Shown in pieces: positions 23,601 through 33,328 of a DNA stretch of 60,000 bases. The number at the start of each line of letters is the position of its first letter. Positions within the stretch are counted from its first letter, which is position 1. This DNA comes from Takakia lepidozioides (Eukaryota > Streptophyta > Takakiopsida > Takakiales > Takakiaceae): positions 14,262,001 to 14,322,000 of the forward strand of contig CM060733.1 in the NCBI GenBank assembly GCA_030704615.1, written 5' to 3'. The position numbers and the translations under genes were made by a program. Below the pieces are notes generated by a model that made no database searches, was not told the DNA's origin, and worked only from the letters and a program-made list of their open reading frames with translations.

Positions 23601-24099
23601 TATGAAGATTGTTGAAAACCCTGCTGTAGGAAACCTTGCTACTCATCTTCCTACGATTCACAAGGAGCTTACATTCCACCTCACAGAAGCTCAAAAACAA
23701 TACTATGAGTATACAGATCAACATCGTCAATTCCAACCCCAGTTCAAGGTCAGAGATCATGTGTGGTTTCTTCGACGGGACATACAAACCTCGCGACCAT
23801 CAAGGAAGTTGGATTATCAACGCCTGGGACCATTCAAAATTATTCGACAAATAAATCCGGTCAATTTTCGGCTTGAACTCCTACGAAGTATGCACATCCA
23901 TCCAGTCTTTCATGTTTCATTATTGAAGTTGTATCATCCATCGAATATTCCAGGGAGAGTCTCCATACCATCTCCACCAATCGAAGTCAATCAGGAAATT
24001 GAGTATGAAGTCGATGAAGTCCTAGACTCTCGCATGAAATATAAACGTCTTGAGTATTTCGTACATTGGAAAGGCTACAACATCAGTGAACGAACGTGA
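20697..24099 (+). pseudogene. pol: Retrotransposon pol: protease, RT, RNase H, integrase, chromodomain; many stops
   Basis: Protease: FLDSGASTCFID near 20820-20850. Reverse transcriptase (about 21340-21900): [31 protein letters not shown] and the catalytic YLDD in [12 protein letters not shown]. RNase H (about 22230-22600): FEAHASDFVFGA, LLAIIDAFEE. Integrase (about 22840-23580): CHDLPAVGYF to CDTCAW zinc finger, [21 protein letters not shown] and [14 protein letters not shown] (DDE). Chromodomain at about 24003-24096: VDEVLDSRMKYKRLEYFVHW. In-frame stops sit in conserved places (after IKERDE, MMNDIF, LDKLRER, IDAFEE, ITYRP and KTTD). Several look like C-to-T or G-to-A changes of Arg, Trp or Gly codons, and an extra A shifts the frame at about 21500. 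Confidence 0.92.
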
Positions 24100-24778
24100 G
24101 AACCTTCATCCAACCTTGCCAATGCATCTAACAAAGTTCAAGAGTTTCATCAACGATATCCAGCTAAGCCCCGAACTACATGTCAATAAGACGTCACAAC
24201 GATGATGTCAGTCAAGTTAGCTTCAAGATGAAGACTCAACATTCAGTGTACCTGATACAGTCTAAGGAGGGAGGAGCACCACACATCAGTATATATAACT
24301 ACACTTCTAGCATTCTTGCATCTTGTATTGGCAGCATGGAGTCACAAGAACCAGATACATTGGAGTTGTTGCTTATCTAACTACCAGATCAGCCGTTCCG
24401 ACTCTCACGACCTTCAACATCATGCCGACGCTATCGATACGATAGACCACCAATCCGACGCGTACTTCCTCGTCTGGACCCCGTACGACGGCAAGTGGAG
24501 CCTACTCGAAGTCTGATAATCCTGTTGGAGGTTGAGGCTTCGAACTCAGATGACAACGAAATCATGTTTGAAGGCAGCTTCGAAAATCAGAATGCTCAAA
24601 TCACTGCGTGGTCCCAAATTCAAGGTGTTGGACACTATCGTTGGTTGTAGGGACCTATAAATCATTTGAGTCAAGAACGAAGAGCCGAATACTTGACAAG
24701 TACCATTCGCGGGATTTTGGATTTTCTCCAACTCTAAGCAAGTCTAAGATTTTACCGCTCCTCGAGGAACTCGGCGCT

Positions 24779-24789
24779 AGAGGAGGGGG
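24779..24789 (+). promoter_or_regulatory. Polypurine tract
   Basis: AGAGGAGGGGG immediately before the 3' LTR; primes plus-strand DNA synthesis in LTR retrotransposons. The about 680 bases between the chromodomain and this tract hold no coding feature. Confidence 0.8.
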
Positions 24790-24792
24790 TGA

Positions 24793-25405
24793 TGTCACGG
24801 ACATAGCCCAGAAGAACTTACCAGGAGTAAATACCAAAAATTACCAAATTATCATGTTATCAAAAATTACTGTAATTTACCACGATCTACCATAATTTAC
24901 CATAATTTATCATAAGTTATCATAAATTACCAAGTTACCGGGCGTTTACCAAATTACTGAGAATAACTAGGGAAACTGCTCTAGAAGCTTCCTTTGGAGG
25001 AAACTTCTCCATCAAGATACCTTATTTGTTTAAGGAAACTTCTCCACCAAGAAACCTTTGTTTAACCTTGGAAACTTCTCCATCAAGAAACCTCCATTGG
25101 GGAAGCTTCTTAGGGAACTTCTTAGTAGCCAGTATATATAGGAGGCAAGACTGGACACTCTTCAGTCTCGCCAACACAAGTTCAAGCTACTCTTGTTTCC
25201 AGTCCCAGTACTCTAGTCCAGTTTCCAGCATTTCAGTATCCATGTCAAGTTCCAGTATCTTGTACTCTTGTCCATTGTTATAAAGATCATCTTGATTCAT
25301 GTTTACCCATCATGCATTCGGCCACGCCGACCTTGATTTCTTATCTAGTCTTGTACATCTAGTCTGATCTCTTGTTTGTATTCATTCATGTCCTCGTCAT
25401 TGACA
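24793..25405 (+). repeat. 3' LTR
   Basis: 613 bp, colinear with the 5' LTR. About 42 bp longer because the AAACTTCTCCA(C/T)CAAGA segment near 24998-25050 is present in an extra tandem copy. Point differences from the 5' LTR are visible throughout, so the insertion is not recent. Confidence 0.95.
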
Positions 25406-25410
25406 TTCCC
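25406..25410. other. Target-site duplication TTCCC (right)
   Basis: Identical to 19029-19033. Confidence 0.9.
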
Positions 25411-25888
25411 TGCTTCTCCTGAACCTCGCTGCTGGGAAGAAGAGAGAATTGTCGTGCCGTGGGGGAAGACGATTGCCTAAACTTGTCTGCCAACCCTAAT
25501 GTGCGAACCGAGCTAAATCCGAGCCACAACGTATGTATATGTGAGCATGTATGGATAAAAGATTATATGTGCAGGATATACGGTTGTTAACGCGGGGTTT
25601 TAGATTCCTTGCGCAAGGAAGATGCCATAGCCACCGCTGGAGTGTAAGCATAAAAGAGGCAATTCTGGGGTGAGTGGAAAGCATGGCCTTTTTGGTATTC
25701 CATATGCATGGCCCCGCAATGCATGTCTAACCATAATACTCGCCCAATTTGATGTAGCAGTAGGTGGTGGTTTTGGGTTCAAATCATAGATAGTATTTTA
25801 TATGAACGTGGGTTGTATATATTCATTATTTCTTCCACCCTTCTTTTTATAGGGCCCACCCCCGAAAGGGGCAGTAGCCGCAAGGCGA
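25411..25888. other. Intergenic stretch right of the retrotransposon
   Basis: No gene seen; open frames are short. Confidence 0.4.
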
Positions 25889-25919
25889 AGTGGCTCTTAG
25901 TTACGCCGGCCTCAGCCGG

Positions 25920-25923
<4 letters not shown>
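25889..25923 (+). repeat. Left copy of a 35-bp inverted repeat
   Basis: Starts AGTGGCTCTTAGTTACGCCG and ends GCCGGAGTC. Its reverse complement with two mismatches lies at 31414-31448. Each copy contains an internal CCGGC...GCCGG hairpin. The pair brackets 5.5 kb of AT-rich DNA with a coiled-coil gene. No target-site duplication is visible. Confidence 0.7.

Positions 25924-25958
<35 letters not shown>
25921..25958. repeat. (CT)n microsatellite
   Basis: Pure CT dinucleotide run directly inside the left inverted repeat. Confidence 0.95.
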
Positions 25959-25962
<4 letters not shown>

Positions 25963-27106
25963 CCACATAAAAATTCAGTTTTTAGATTGAATTGTGAATC
26001 TCAAATTAACACAATCCATGTAATATGGAATGAGTATAAACATCCTCATTTTGTTAATTATTGTTCATGCTTGGGATGCAAATGAGTCTAACCCTGCGGT
26101 CCTAGCATATTATTCTTCTAGGGTTCTTTCTTTCTTTCTTTCTTTTCTTTTTTCTTTAATAAATGGAAACACCCAAGAGCAACCGCCCACGAAGCAGGCC
26201 TTAGGCTTCTTTCTCTTATTGTCAAGTTGTTCTTCTTTCTCTTATTGTCAAGTTGTTCAATACCATGTAGCGAACTCTATTGTTATATTTATTGAAAAGG
26301 TCATGAACGTCTCAACCTCAGTCATGTCCAAATGTTGTAGGGGCATATGTTATATTATCGCAAACTGTGCTTTGCAATTGTTGATGTTAAAATCCCTAGT
26401 GCTATAACTAGTCCTTCATTAAAACAATATAAGTTCAGTAATTAAGGTTAAGGATTATACCACTTCATATGATTATACTTTTGTATGTAGGAAACCAAAA
26501 GTTACAGTTTAACAATATCTTCCTTACACAATTTTATGTTGAAGTTTTTTCTTTCATTTTTAACTTGTGGTTTATGATCACATTCAAATATTATGTAGTG
26601 TAATATATGGAATTCTAGTAATAGGTATAAGCTTTGTTAGCGGTGGTCTTGTGATTATAATTATAATCATATACTAGAACAAGTAAATTAGGAAAACATC
26701 ATTACAATATTTGATGTGAACTTATGAGATATACACAAATGGTTTTAACTTGCCTTTATTAGTCTTTACATAATGGATGCTCATAAATTTGTACCTAGGT
26801 CATGAGTTAAAAAACTGGAATGACGAATAGCAAACACTTTTAGGTTTATATATGTGTTTCGTTTTAGATATTTCATGAATACAAAAGCCTGAAAAATGAC
26901 TGAATCATTATATTCTTGATCTGAAATTATGTCCTTTAAAGAAGTCATACTGATAATAGGGTCAATCTTTGAAAACTTAGATAAATGTTAGGTAAACAAT
27001 CGTAATCAATTTTGTACATATGATATAAATTCTTATCAATCCGTTTTATCGATATAAATATTATTGTACATAATATATGACTTGTTTCCCTACAAACAAG
27101 AAAAAT
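25959..27106. other. AT-rich stretch upstream of the coiled-coil gene
   Basis: Contains a (TTTC)n-like run at 26128-26155 and a 25-bp tandem duplication (CTTCTTTCTCTTATTGTCAA at about 26208-26256). No coding feature; it may include the promoter of the following gene. Confidence 0.45.
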
Positions 27107-30100
27107 ATGGGCAACAAACAATCTCATGCCCATGCTGAAAAGGAGACCAAACAACAGACCGACCAACCATCGACTTCAAATCACGAAGCTGAAGATTCAA
27201 GTAAAATATTACCAAAGGAGGAAGAGAGAAGTGCTCCATTGCAACCATCTGTAATTGATAATGTGCAACTTGATACGTCATTCAAGGCTGATGAAGAGGT
27301 TGAGTCGAAAAAAAGGCCGGATCAACAAGATCTAGCTAGTATTGCAGCTCCTAGCAGTAGAGCAATGGACAAACCCAACACAAATACGAAAGAAAAAAAG
27401 AAATCTAAGGAATCTGTATCTGCCTCACGCTGTACTCATCGTGGCAGGCTACCAAAGTCACGGCCATATATATCTAAAGAATGTCTTAAAGCAATCAAAG
27501 TGGCTGCAAGTGCAAGGGCTCCAATTCCAGAAGATAGGTCACGGAAGATTGAACGCCTTAAAGGTTTTGACAAAGAACAATACTTGGAGGAGCTTATGAA
27601 ACTGAAGATAGCTCTAGCTGATCAAGCTTATCACCTAAAGCTTCACAAGCGTTATCTTATATATATCCGACAACAAAACAAGTTGAGCTCACTTCTTCTT
27701 TCTCTACTCTTTTATGCAATTTGTCTATAAATATATATATATATTCCTGGAACAGGGACAGTGGCCTTGGAAACTTTATTTGAAAAAGTTATTGAAGGGA
27801 AAAAGATTAAAACCCTTGTCTGCCTGAAGGTCTATATTGTATACTACATATTATTGAATTAAAGCATGTAATTGTTGGAAATATTGTAGAGAGTTGGAGA
27901 AGAACATTGAGGGGTTGGAGGAATTTGATGGATTGAAAGCTCCACGAACAGGAGGCTCTGGTCGCCTTCATGCGAAGATAGCAGGCTTGTGCCCCTTCAC
28001 CTAAGAAGATTATCATTTACGCATGTCCGGTTTATATATACACTGTCTTAAATTGTGAATTGGATGAATAATGCAAGTAAACCATGTAAGCTATGCTTTT
28101 TTGTTTTTTCCAGCATATTAAATTACTGATATATGTATAGTTAATGAATTAACTAGTTAATGTGTAGAGCAAGTCAAACCAATGAACAATGAACAATTGC
28201 TGTTAAGAGTTGAATATAGGCGAAATATCAAATAATTAGTTAGATATACCAACACATATTAGATATTTGAATTTGATTGTTGACATTGAAAGATGGTTGT
28301 AGGGTTGCAGGCACGGATTGAAAATTTGGAGAATGGTATTATGACCCAATCTGAAGATGTCAATAAACTTAAATCGAATTTTCAAGTCAGTGCGACTCGG
28401 GTACGACATAACACACAATATAATATAATACTAAGTAGGTGTCCAGTGTCCACCTTCCTACCGGACGGCAATAGCCCTTCAGGGTCCAGAGACACCATAA
28501 ATTAAGCTTCCTTCTGGAGGCTTCATATATTATATTATAACACTAAGTATTTCATAATGTGAACGTCAACAACAAAGAGAGCTCTTAAATTTGTTAGAGA
28601 GTTTGATTCTGCTTGAAAGGATTTGAGAATATAGAATATATGGATATAATTTTTATGAGCCTATCTAGTGAAAATTGAAGGGCTGGCAAGTTGCATGGCC
28701 AAGACTCCAGAAGAAAAATGCCCTTGGCTTACTGTTTCTTCATTTTCTTTAATGTACATTATAATAGGTTGCAATAGATAGCATCTAACATATGGCTGGG
28801 TGGTTGCACTTGAAGGTTGTGTTGTGGGGTTAAAATCATATAGGTGTATGTTGGATGTTGTCACCCATTATAGCCAACCTCGGAACTATAAAAAAGGGCA
28901 TAGTGGTCATCTAATACGAATACCTAATGACTTTGGAGTCATGGGGACGTTTTGGGTGACCGAGTTGCCCCCCTTATGGACGTTAGAAAGTGTCCATCTT
29001 CCGCAGTAGTCTTCGGTAGGAGTATCTTAGAATAGGATATATGGCTAACTATCCGTAACTATATCTAAACATCCTACACAATTCAAACATGCACATAAGT
29101 TCTTTTGAAATTTTAAAAGTTAAATGTAAGTAAAAAAAAAGAAAAAAGTAAGTACCAAGTACAATTGAAGTTTAATATATTACATGAATTTAACTCAACA
29201 TTAGTTATCACATATTTACAATAACATAAGTTAAGTTAATTGTGCATTTTTAGTTCTTTAAAATGTTAAGTTGATTTTAACATTACATGCAACTTGAAAT
29301 AAGATATGATTAGTCATACGTTGTAGCTGATCCCGAGAGAATTCATCTCGTGGGGAGCTTAAGGCCGGAGCAATGCCAAACTCAAACTCACCCGGAAGAG
29401 CCATTTTGGAGCATGTGACATGCACACCTTGAGCACCCCCACTTGAATGGATTAGAGACTTACTGTAGCTGCTGGCATTCATGTCGCTCCTTTGTCATAT
29501 AGTTCATAGCTTTGCAGGGTGTAATCTGCTCTAATAGTATGTTTAGACAGCAGATGTAGTATATCTATGATGGAAAGGCTAGTATGACATATACACAAGA
29601 TGATGGATACCTATATAGGTGTAACTTGGGGGTTTAGCTAAGGAGAAGGAAGTATGCCTACCAATTTGATGGCTTAAAGGAAAATACAAGTCTCATTGTG
29701 GGCCGGAAAAGTTGGCCTACTACTTAGTAGGTGCAAATGAATAGCATTGAAGGCTTCAAATTTCACAAGTGAACCATCTCTTTGTATTGTTTAAGAAAAA
29801 CATATTATGTATGTAGATATAGTTTTATTATTATTATTATACTTTTTGTGAGAACAGTGGGGGAGGCCCTGGAGATCTTTATTTAGAATTATTTACAGGG
29901 GAAAAAATGAAGATATAGGTATTCTTGTTGATATTATGCTTAAAATACACTAGTATTTTATAATTCAAAATGTACGACATGATAATTATGCATGACATAT
30001 CGACCGTGGTCATCTACTAATCACAACATTAGATATATATAAACTGAAAAACATGTTGTTGTTCTTATCATTTTAATCTTTATAGAGATATTTGTTATGA

Positions 30101-30736
30101 TACAGGAAGTAGAGGTGCAGAGAGATATTTTTGCCACTGAGATCATGAGGCTACAACAATTGGTGAGGTACCATAAGATAATGCACAAATGTCTCATTGC
30201 CGAAAGAAAAGGGTACACAACCCTGAAAGAGAAGACCATTCCTAGATTGGAAAAAGAAAATCGCGATCATGAGACTGTCATCAGTGTAAGACCTTATAGT
30301 TTGTAAGTTTTCTTGGTTATTTTGTTGGGCGACAGTTCCGAAATGCCAAAAATCATAGTTTCTGAAAATTGAAGCTCTCACAAATTTGACCACAATTTAT
30401 TTTCTATTATCGTCTGAAGATCATTTTGTGTTATTTTTATTCTCGTTTTCTTGACTAAAACTTGTCATGAAAAAAATATTATCTTCCTTCCAGAGTGCAG
30501 ATAAAGATGTACAAAAGAATGAAGGCGATATTGAAGAGCTCCAACAACAGACGGAAGAGCTGGAGGGGTTGTCGAAGGAAAATAAAAAGAAAATTGAAGA
30601 GTTGGATGGGACGAGAAAAGTTCTTCAAGCCAAGCTGAAGCAAGAAAACGCCAAGAAGCGAAAGAAAATGCAAGAAATTTGGTTTCTGGAGGCGGAGATC
30701 AGAGTTGCTGAAAACCAGAAAATAAATCAGAAATGA
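27107..30736 (+). CDS. Multi-exon coiled-coil protein with predicted N-myristoylation signal, unknown family
   Basis: I do not recognise the family. The likely start at 27107 gives MGNKQS, which fits the MGxxxS N-myristoylation consensus. Exon 1 (to about 27681) is polar and Lys/Ser-rich with a basic KSRPYISKECLKAIKV patch. Further exons lie near 27760-27828 and 27884-27980. Three late exons fit perfectly in phase 0: 28311-28385, 30106-30285 and 30494-30736. They encode heptad-rich helices (ARIENLENGIMTQ, LKEKTIPRLEKEN, DIEELQQQTEELEGL) ending in a Lys/Glu coiled coil and a TGA. Joining of the first three exons is unresolved because phases do not match cleanly. Probable role: a membrane-tethered filament or scaffold-like coiled coil (inference). 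The gene lies wholly within a pair of inverted repeats, so it may be transposon-borne. Confidence 0.6.
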
Positions 30737-30753
30737 AGGGAGGACCCACTTTC

Positions 30754-30958
30754 CTTGAGATCTACTCCCTGTCTTCCTCTCACTTCTTCTAGAGCTTTCT
30801 GGTAGGACCTTACCTTTCGTTACTCCCAGTGAGGGGCGGTGTCCCCTTCTTCAGCCTCCATGGCCTGTCATGTGAGGTTATTTCTTCCTCATCTTTTACT
30901 AAAATTTCGGCCTGGCTGGGGCCTTCTTAACACAAAAAAGAAAAAGAAAAAGAAAATA
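30754..30958 (+). mobile_element. SINE-like insertion with 19-bp target duplication
   Basis: A 205-bp insert ends in an (AAAAAG)n tail and is flanked by the exact repeat GAAGGGAGGACCCACTTTC at 30735-30753 and 30959-30977, the signature of LINE-driven retroposition. It sits in the 3' UTR of the coiled-coil gene, beginning just after its stop codon. The part around CAGCCTCCATGGCCTGTCAT recurs in reverse orientation at about 52590-52660. No clear A/B box was seen, so it may be 5'-truncated. Confidence 0.8.
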
Positions 30959-31413
30959 GAAGGGAGGACCCACTTTCAATTAATTAAGTGTTAATTCTAC
31001 TAAACTGATTACCTCAACAATCCCAGCCTGATTTCATTTATAAACTTATACTGCACCAAAAAATGAATGAATAAATAAATGCGCGTTATGACCCTGTCAA
31101 TGTATATATCCATTTTGTTCATCCATTCTGTTGACACCCTAAGTCTGTTCATCTATGTAACCAATGGCTGTCACGAGGACGTTCTGTTCATCAGCGACAA
31201 GGCTCGAGACTTTTAGTCCGTCTGGCCCAACATGATGGAGTTCACCAACCCACCAACCTGCAGACTTCATTCAGACGTCACTTTCATCTGACTTCATCCA
31301 TGGAAGTTACGCCATAGATGAAAATCGACGTGACCCTTATGAAGAATAAGGATGAGAGTTGTTGGATGAAAACGAGAATGTTTTTTGGAGGGCAGCGCGA
31401 CAATGATCATGAG

Positions 31414-31448
31414 GACTCCGGCCGACGCCGGCGTAACTAAGAGCCACT
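31414..31448 (-). repeat. Right copy of the 35-bp inverted repeat
   Basis: Reverse complement of 25889-25923 with two mismatches, ending CTAAGAGCCACT. Confidence 0.7.
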
Positions 31449-33328
31449 GTTCACTTATTTTAATAGATTATAGTAAAACTCGAAAACAAGCCTTAGTTAA
31501 TCCCTAATTAAGCCCGCCGTACGCCCACACTATAGCTGCACAACTATAGCAAGCGACTGCTGCAGGGATGTGGGCAGCGCTAGGGCGGGTGCTGCAAGGC
31601 TGCACTGCACCTCGCAGTCCCCGTGAAGCGCACCTGGTCCTTCACATTCCCTTCCTGTCCATGCAGGCCTGCCATCGCTCCTTCTGTTTCTAGGACATTG
31701 CTTGCCTGTAATCTGCGATCCTTCACCTTTATTTCCTTCTGCTGCTGGAATCTCTCTTCCTGACTCTTTCTAAATGACTAGACGTTTGAATCCTGCTTTG
31801 TCTCTCATTTTCTCTCTCCTGTTGCTTGGATCCTGCCGGGTCCTGGAGGTTTTAGGGCTGTCGTGCTCTCTGGCTGCTGCAATTGGTTGATATGCGGGAC
31901 GGGTAGGTTTACACATAATCTGTGGGAGTAGTCCATCGGCTGTGATGGTATCTTCTCCTTTCGCACATGATATGGGATCAGTTTAGGGGTGTAGGGCAGT
32001 CTGGACTTATGAATACTAGCTGAGCAAATTAAGGGAGGTGTGTGTAATGAAAGGAGCGATCAATATTACAATTTGGCAATTTCCGAAAAGATGTGTTGAG
32101 GGGCGGACCCGGTTAGATGTGTCGTTGTATTGAGAGCATACCTTCACTGAGCTTGCTTAACATCGAGCTGGTATCTTGGGATTCCTTTGGTGCATCGGTT
32201 TCTACACGACACTGGAGCGCAGTGCAATTAAATGTTGCCGCGATGAAGCTGAGGCTTTGAGCGTCTGATTTTTCCTTTTTAATGGATAGTGTAGGTCTTG
32301 TGAAAGTGTGGGTGGATGCTATCCAGCGTGATGCTACCGGGGTGCAGAGTTCCCTACATCTCGCTAAAATTTATGTGGGTAGGGAAATACCAGTTGAGTA
32401 CATGTGTATATATGAGTGTGTAACAGCACAATTGCAGCTCCAGCATCTAAGTTGTTCCCCAAAACAGTCCTGATTAGAGGATGCTATCGATTGAAACCAT
32501 TCCATGCATTCCTCGTGAAGGTAGTTTCACTCTCCAGTAAGGCATGATAGTCTCAGACGCGGCGACCCGCAAGAGGCGACCATAAGCAACTCGTAAGAGA
32601 TACAGGGATGTGGTTTTGGAGGGAGAAGTCCAGAATGGCACAGTCAGAGCGGCTGAGGGGGAAAGCAGCCTTGAGCTCTGTGCAGGTGAGTGCTCATCGT
32701 GTGAAAAGTGTGATGGCATCAAGCTTGTAATTTTGGAAGCCTTTGCTTAGGGGCATCCAGATGTCGTCCTCCTGAGGGATGTAATTCTATTTTGATATTT
32801 ATGGACACTGTGCGGCAAGTTAGATTCACAGTTGTAGAAAATGGTTCGTCAGCGTGAGATGTGCCTGAATTAGGACTGGCCCCATCGGTGACTTGGCAGA
32901 ATCCTTAAGCATAGCTCCTGATCTTGCAGCAAAGGTCCCCTATCAATTGCTAAAGAAGAGCCCTAAAACCTCCCATTCCCTTTCAAACCGTGGGGTGAAG
33001 GCAATTAAGCTTCAAAGGTTCCAACTTCATTTTTGAAGTCCAATAAGGGTCTGTCATCTGACCCTGGTGCCCGAGGTCCCTTGTTGTCACAATACCGTAG
33101 GGGTACTCAATTTCATCTCAAGCTTTTCGACTCTCCTTGTTAAGACAACCTCGCCATCGCAGACTGTTGAAGGTTGGCTGTCGCAGCATTGAAATTTGGT
33201 GACCCATGGAGTATGTGCCTTGATTGAGGGCTGGTATTTGTTCATGGGAACGTTGTGTTAGCCTGGATTTCATTAATGTTCCATGGTGATGGTCCCCATT
33301 CTGAAAACACTCCCTATTTTCTTCGCAG
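31449..33328. other. Gene-less as far as can be seen; upstream region of the Kir-like gene
   Basis: Pyrimidine-rich DNA at 31620-31830 resembles a long 5' leader, and several GT/AG pairs exist. No upstream exon of the channel could be fixed by motif and phase together. A 63-codon frame at 32282-32473 has no family match. Confidence 0.4.

Larger units (their letters stand above)
19034..25405 (+). mobile_element. Complete Ty3-type chromovirus LTR retrotransposon, inactive
   Basis: The 6.37-kb element is bounded by LTRs that start TGTCACGG and end TTGACA, with an identical 5-bp target duplication TTCCC at 19029-19033 and 25406-25410. The internal order gag-PR-RT-RNaseH-integrase-chromodomain identifies a Ty3 chromovirus. 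Both reading regions are interrupted by stops and frameshifts, so it cannot move by itself. The exact target duplication shows that it sits where it inserted and has not recombined. Confidence 0.96.

Noticed and set aside
32282-32473. N-terminal exon of the Kir-like channel
   Set aside because: No motif agreement and no phase-compatible splice path to 33329 could be shown.
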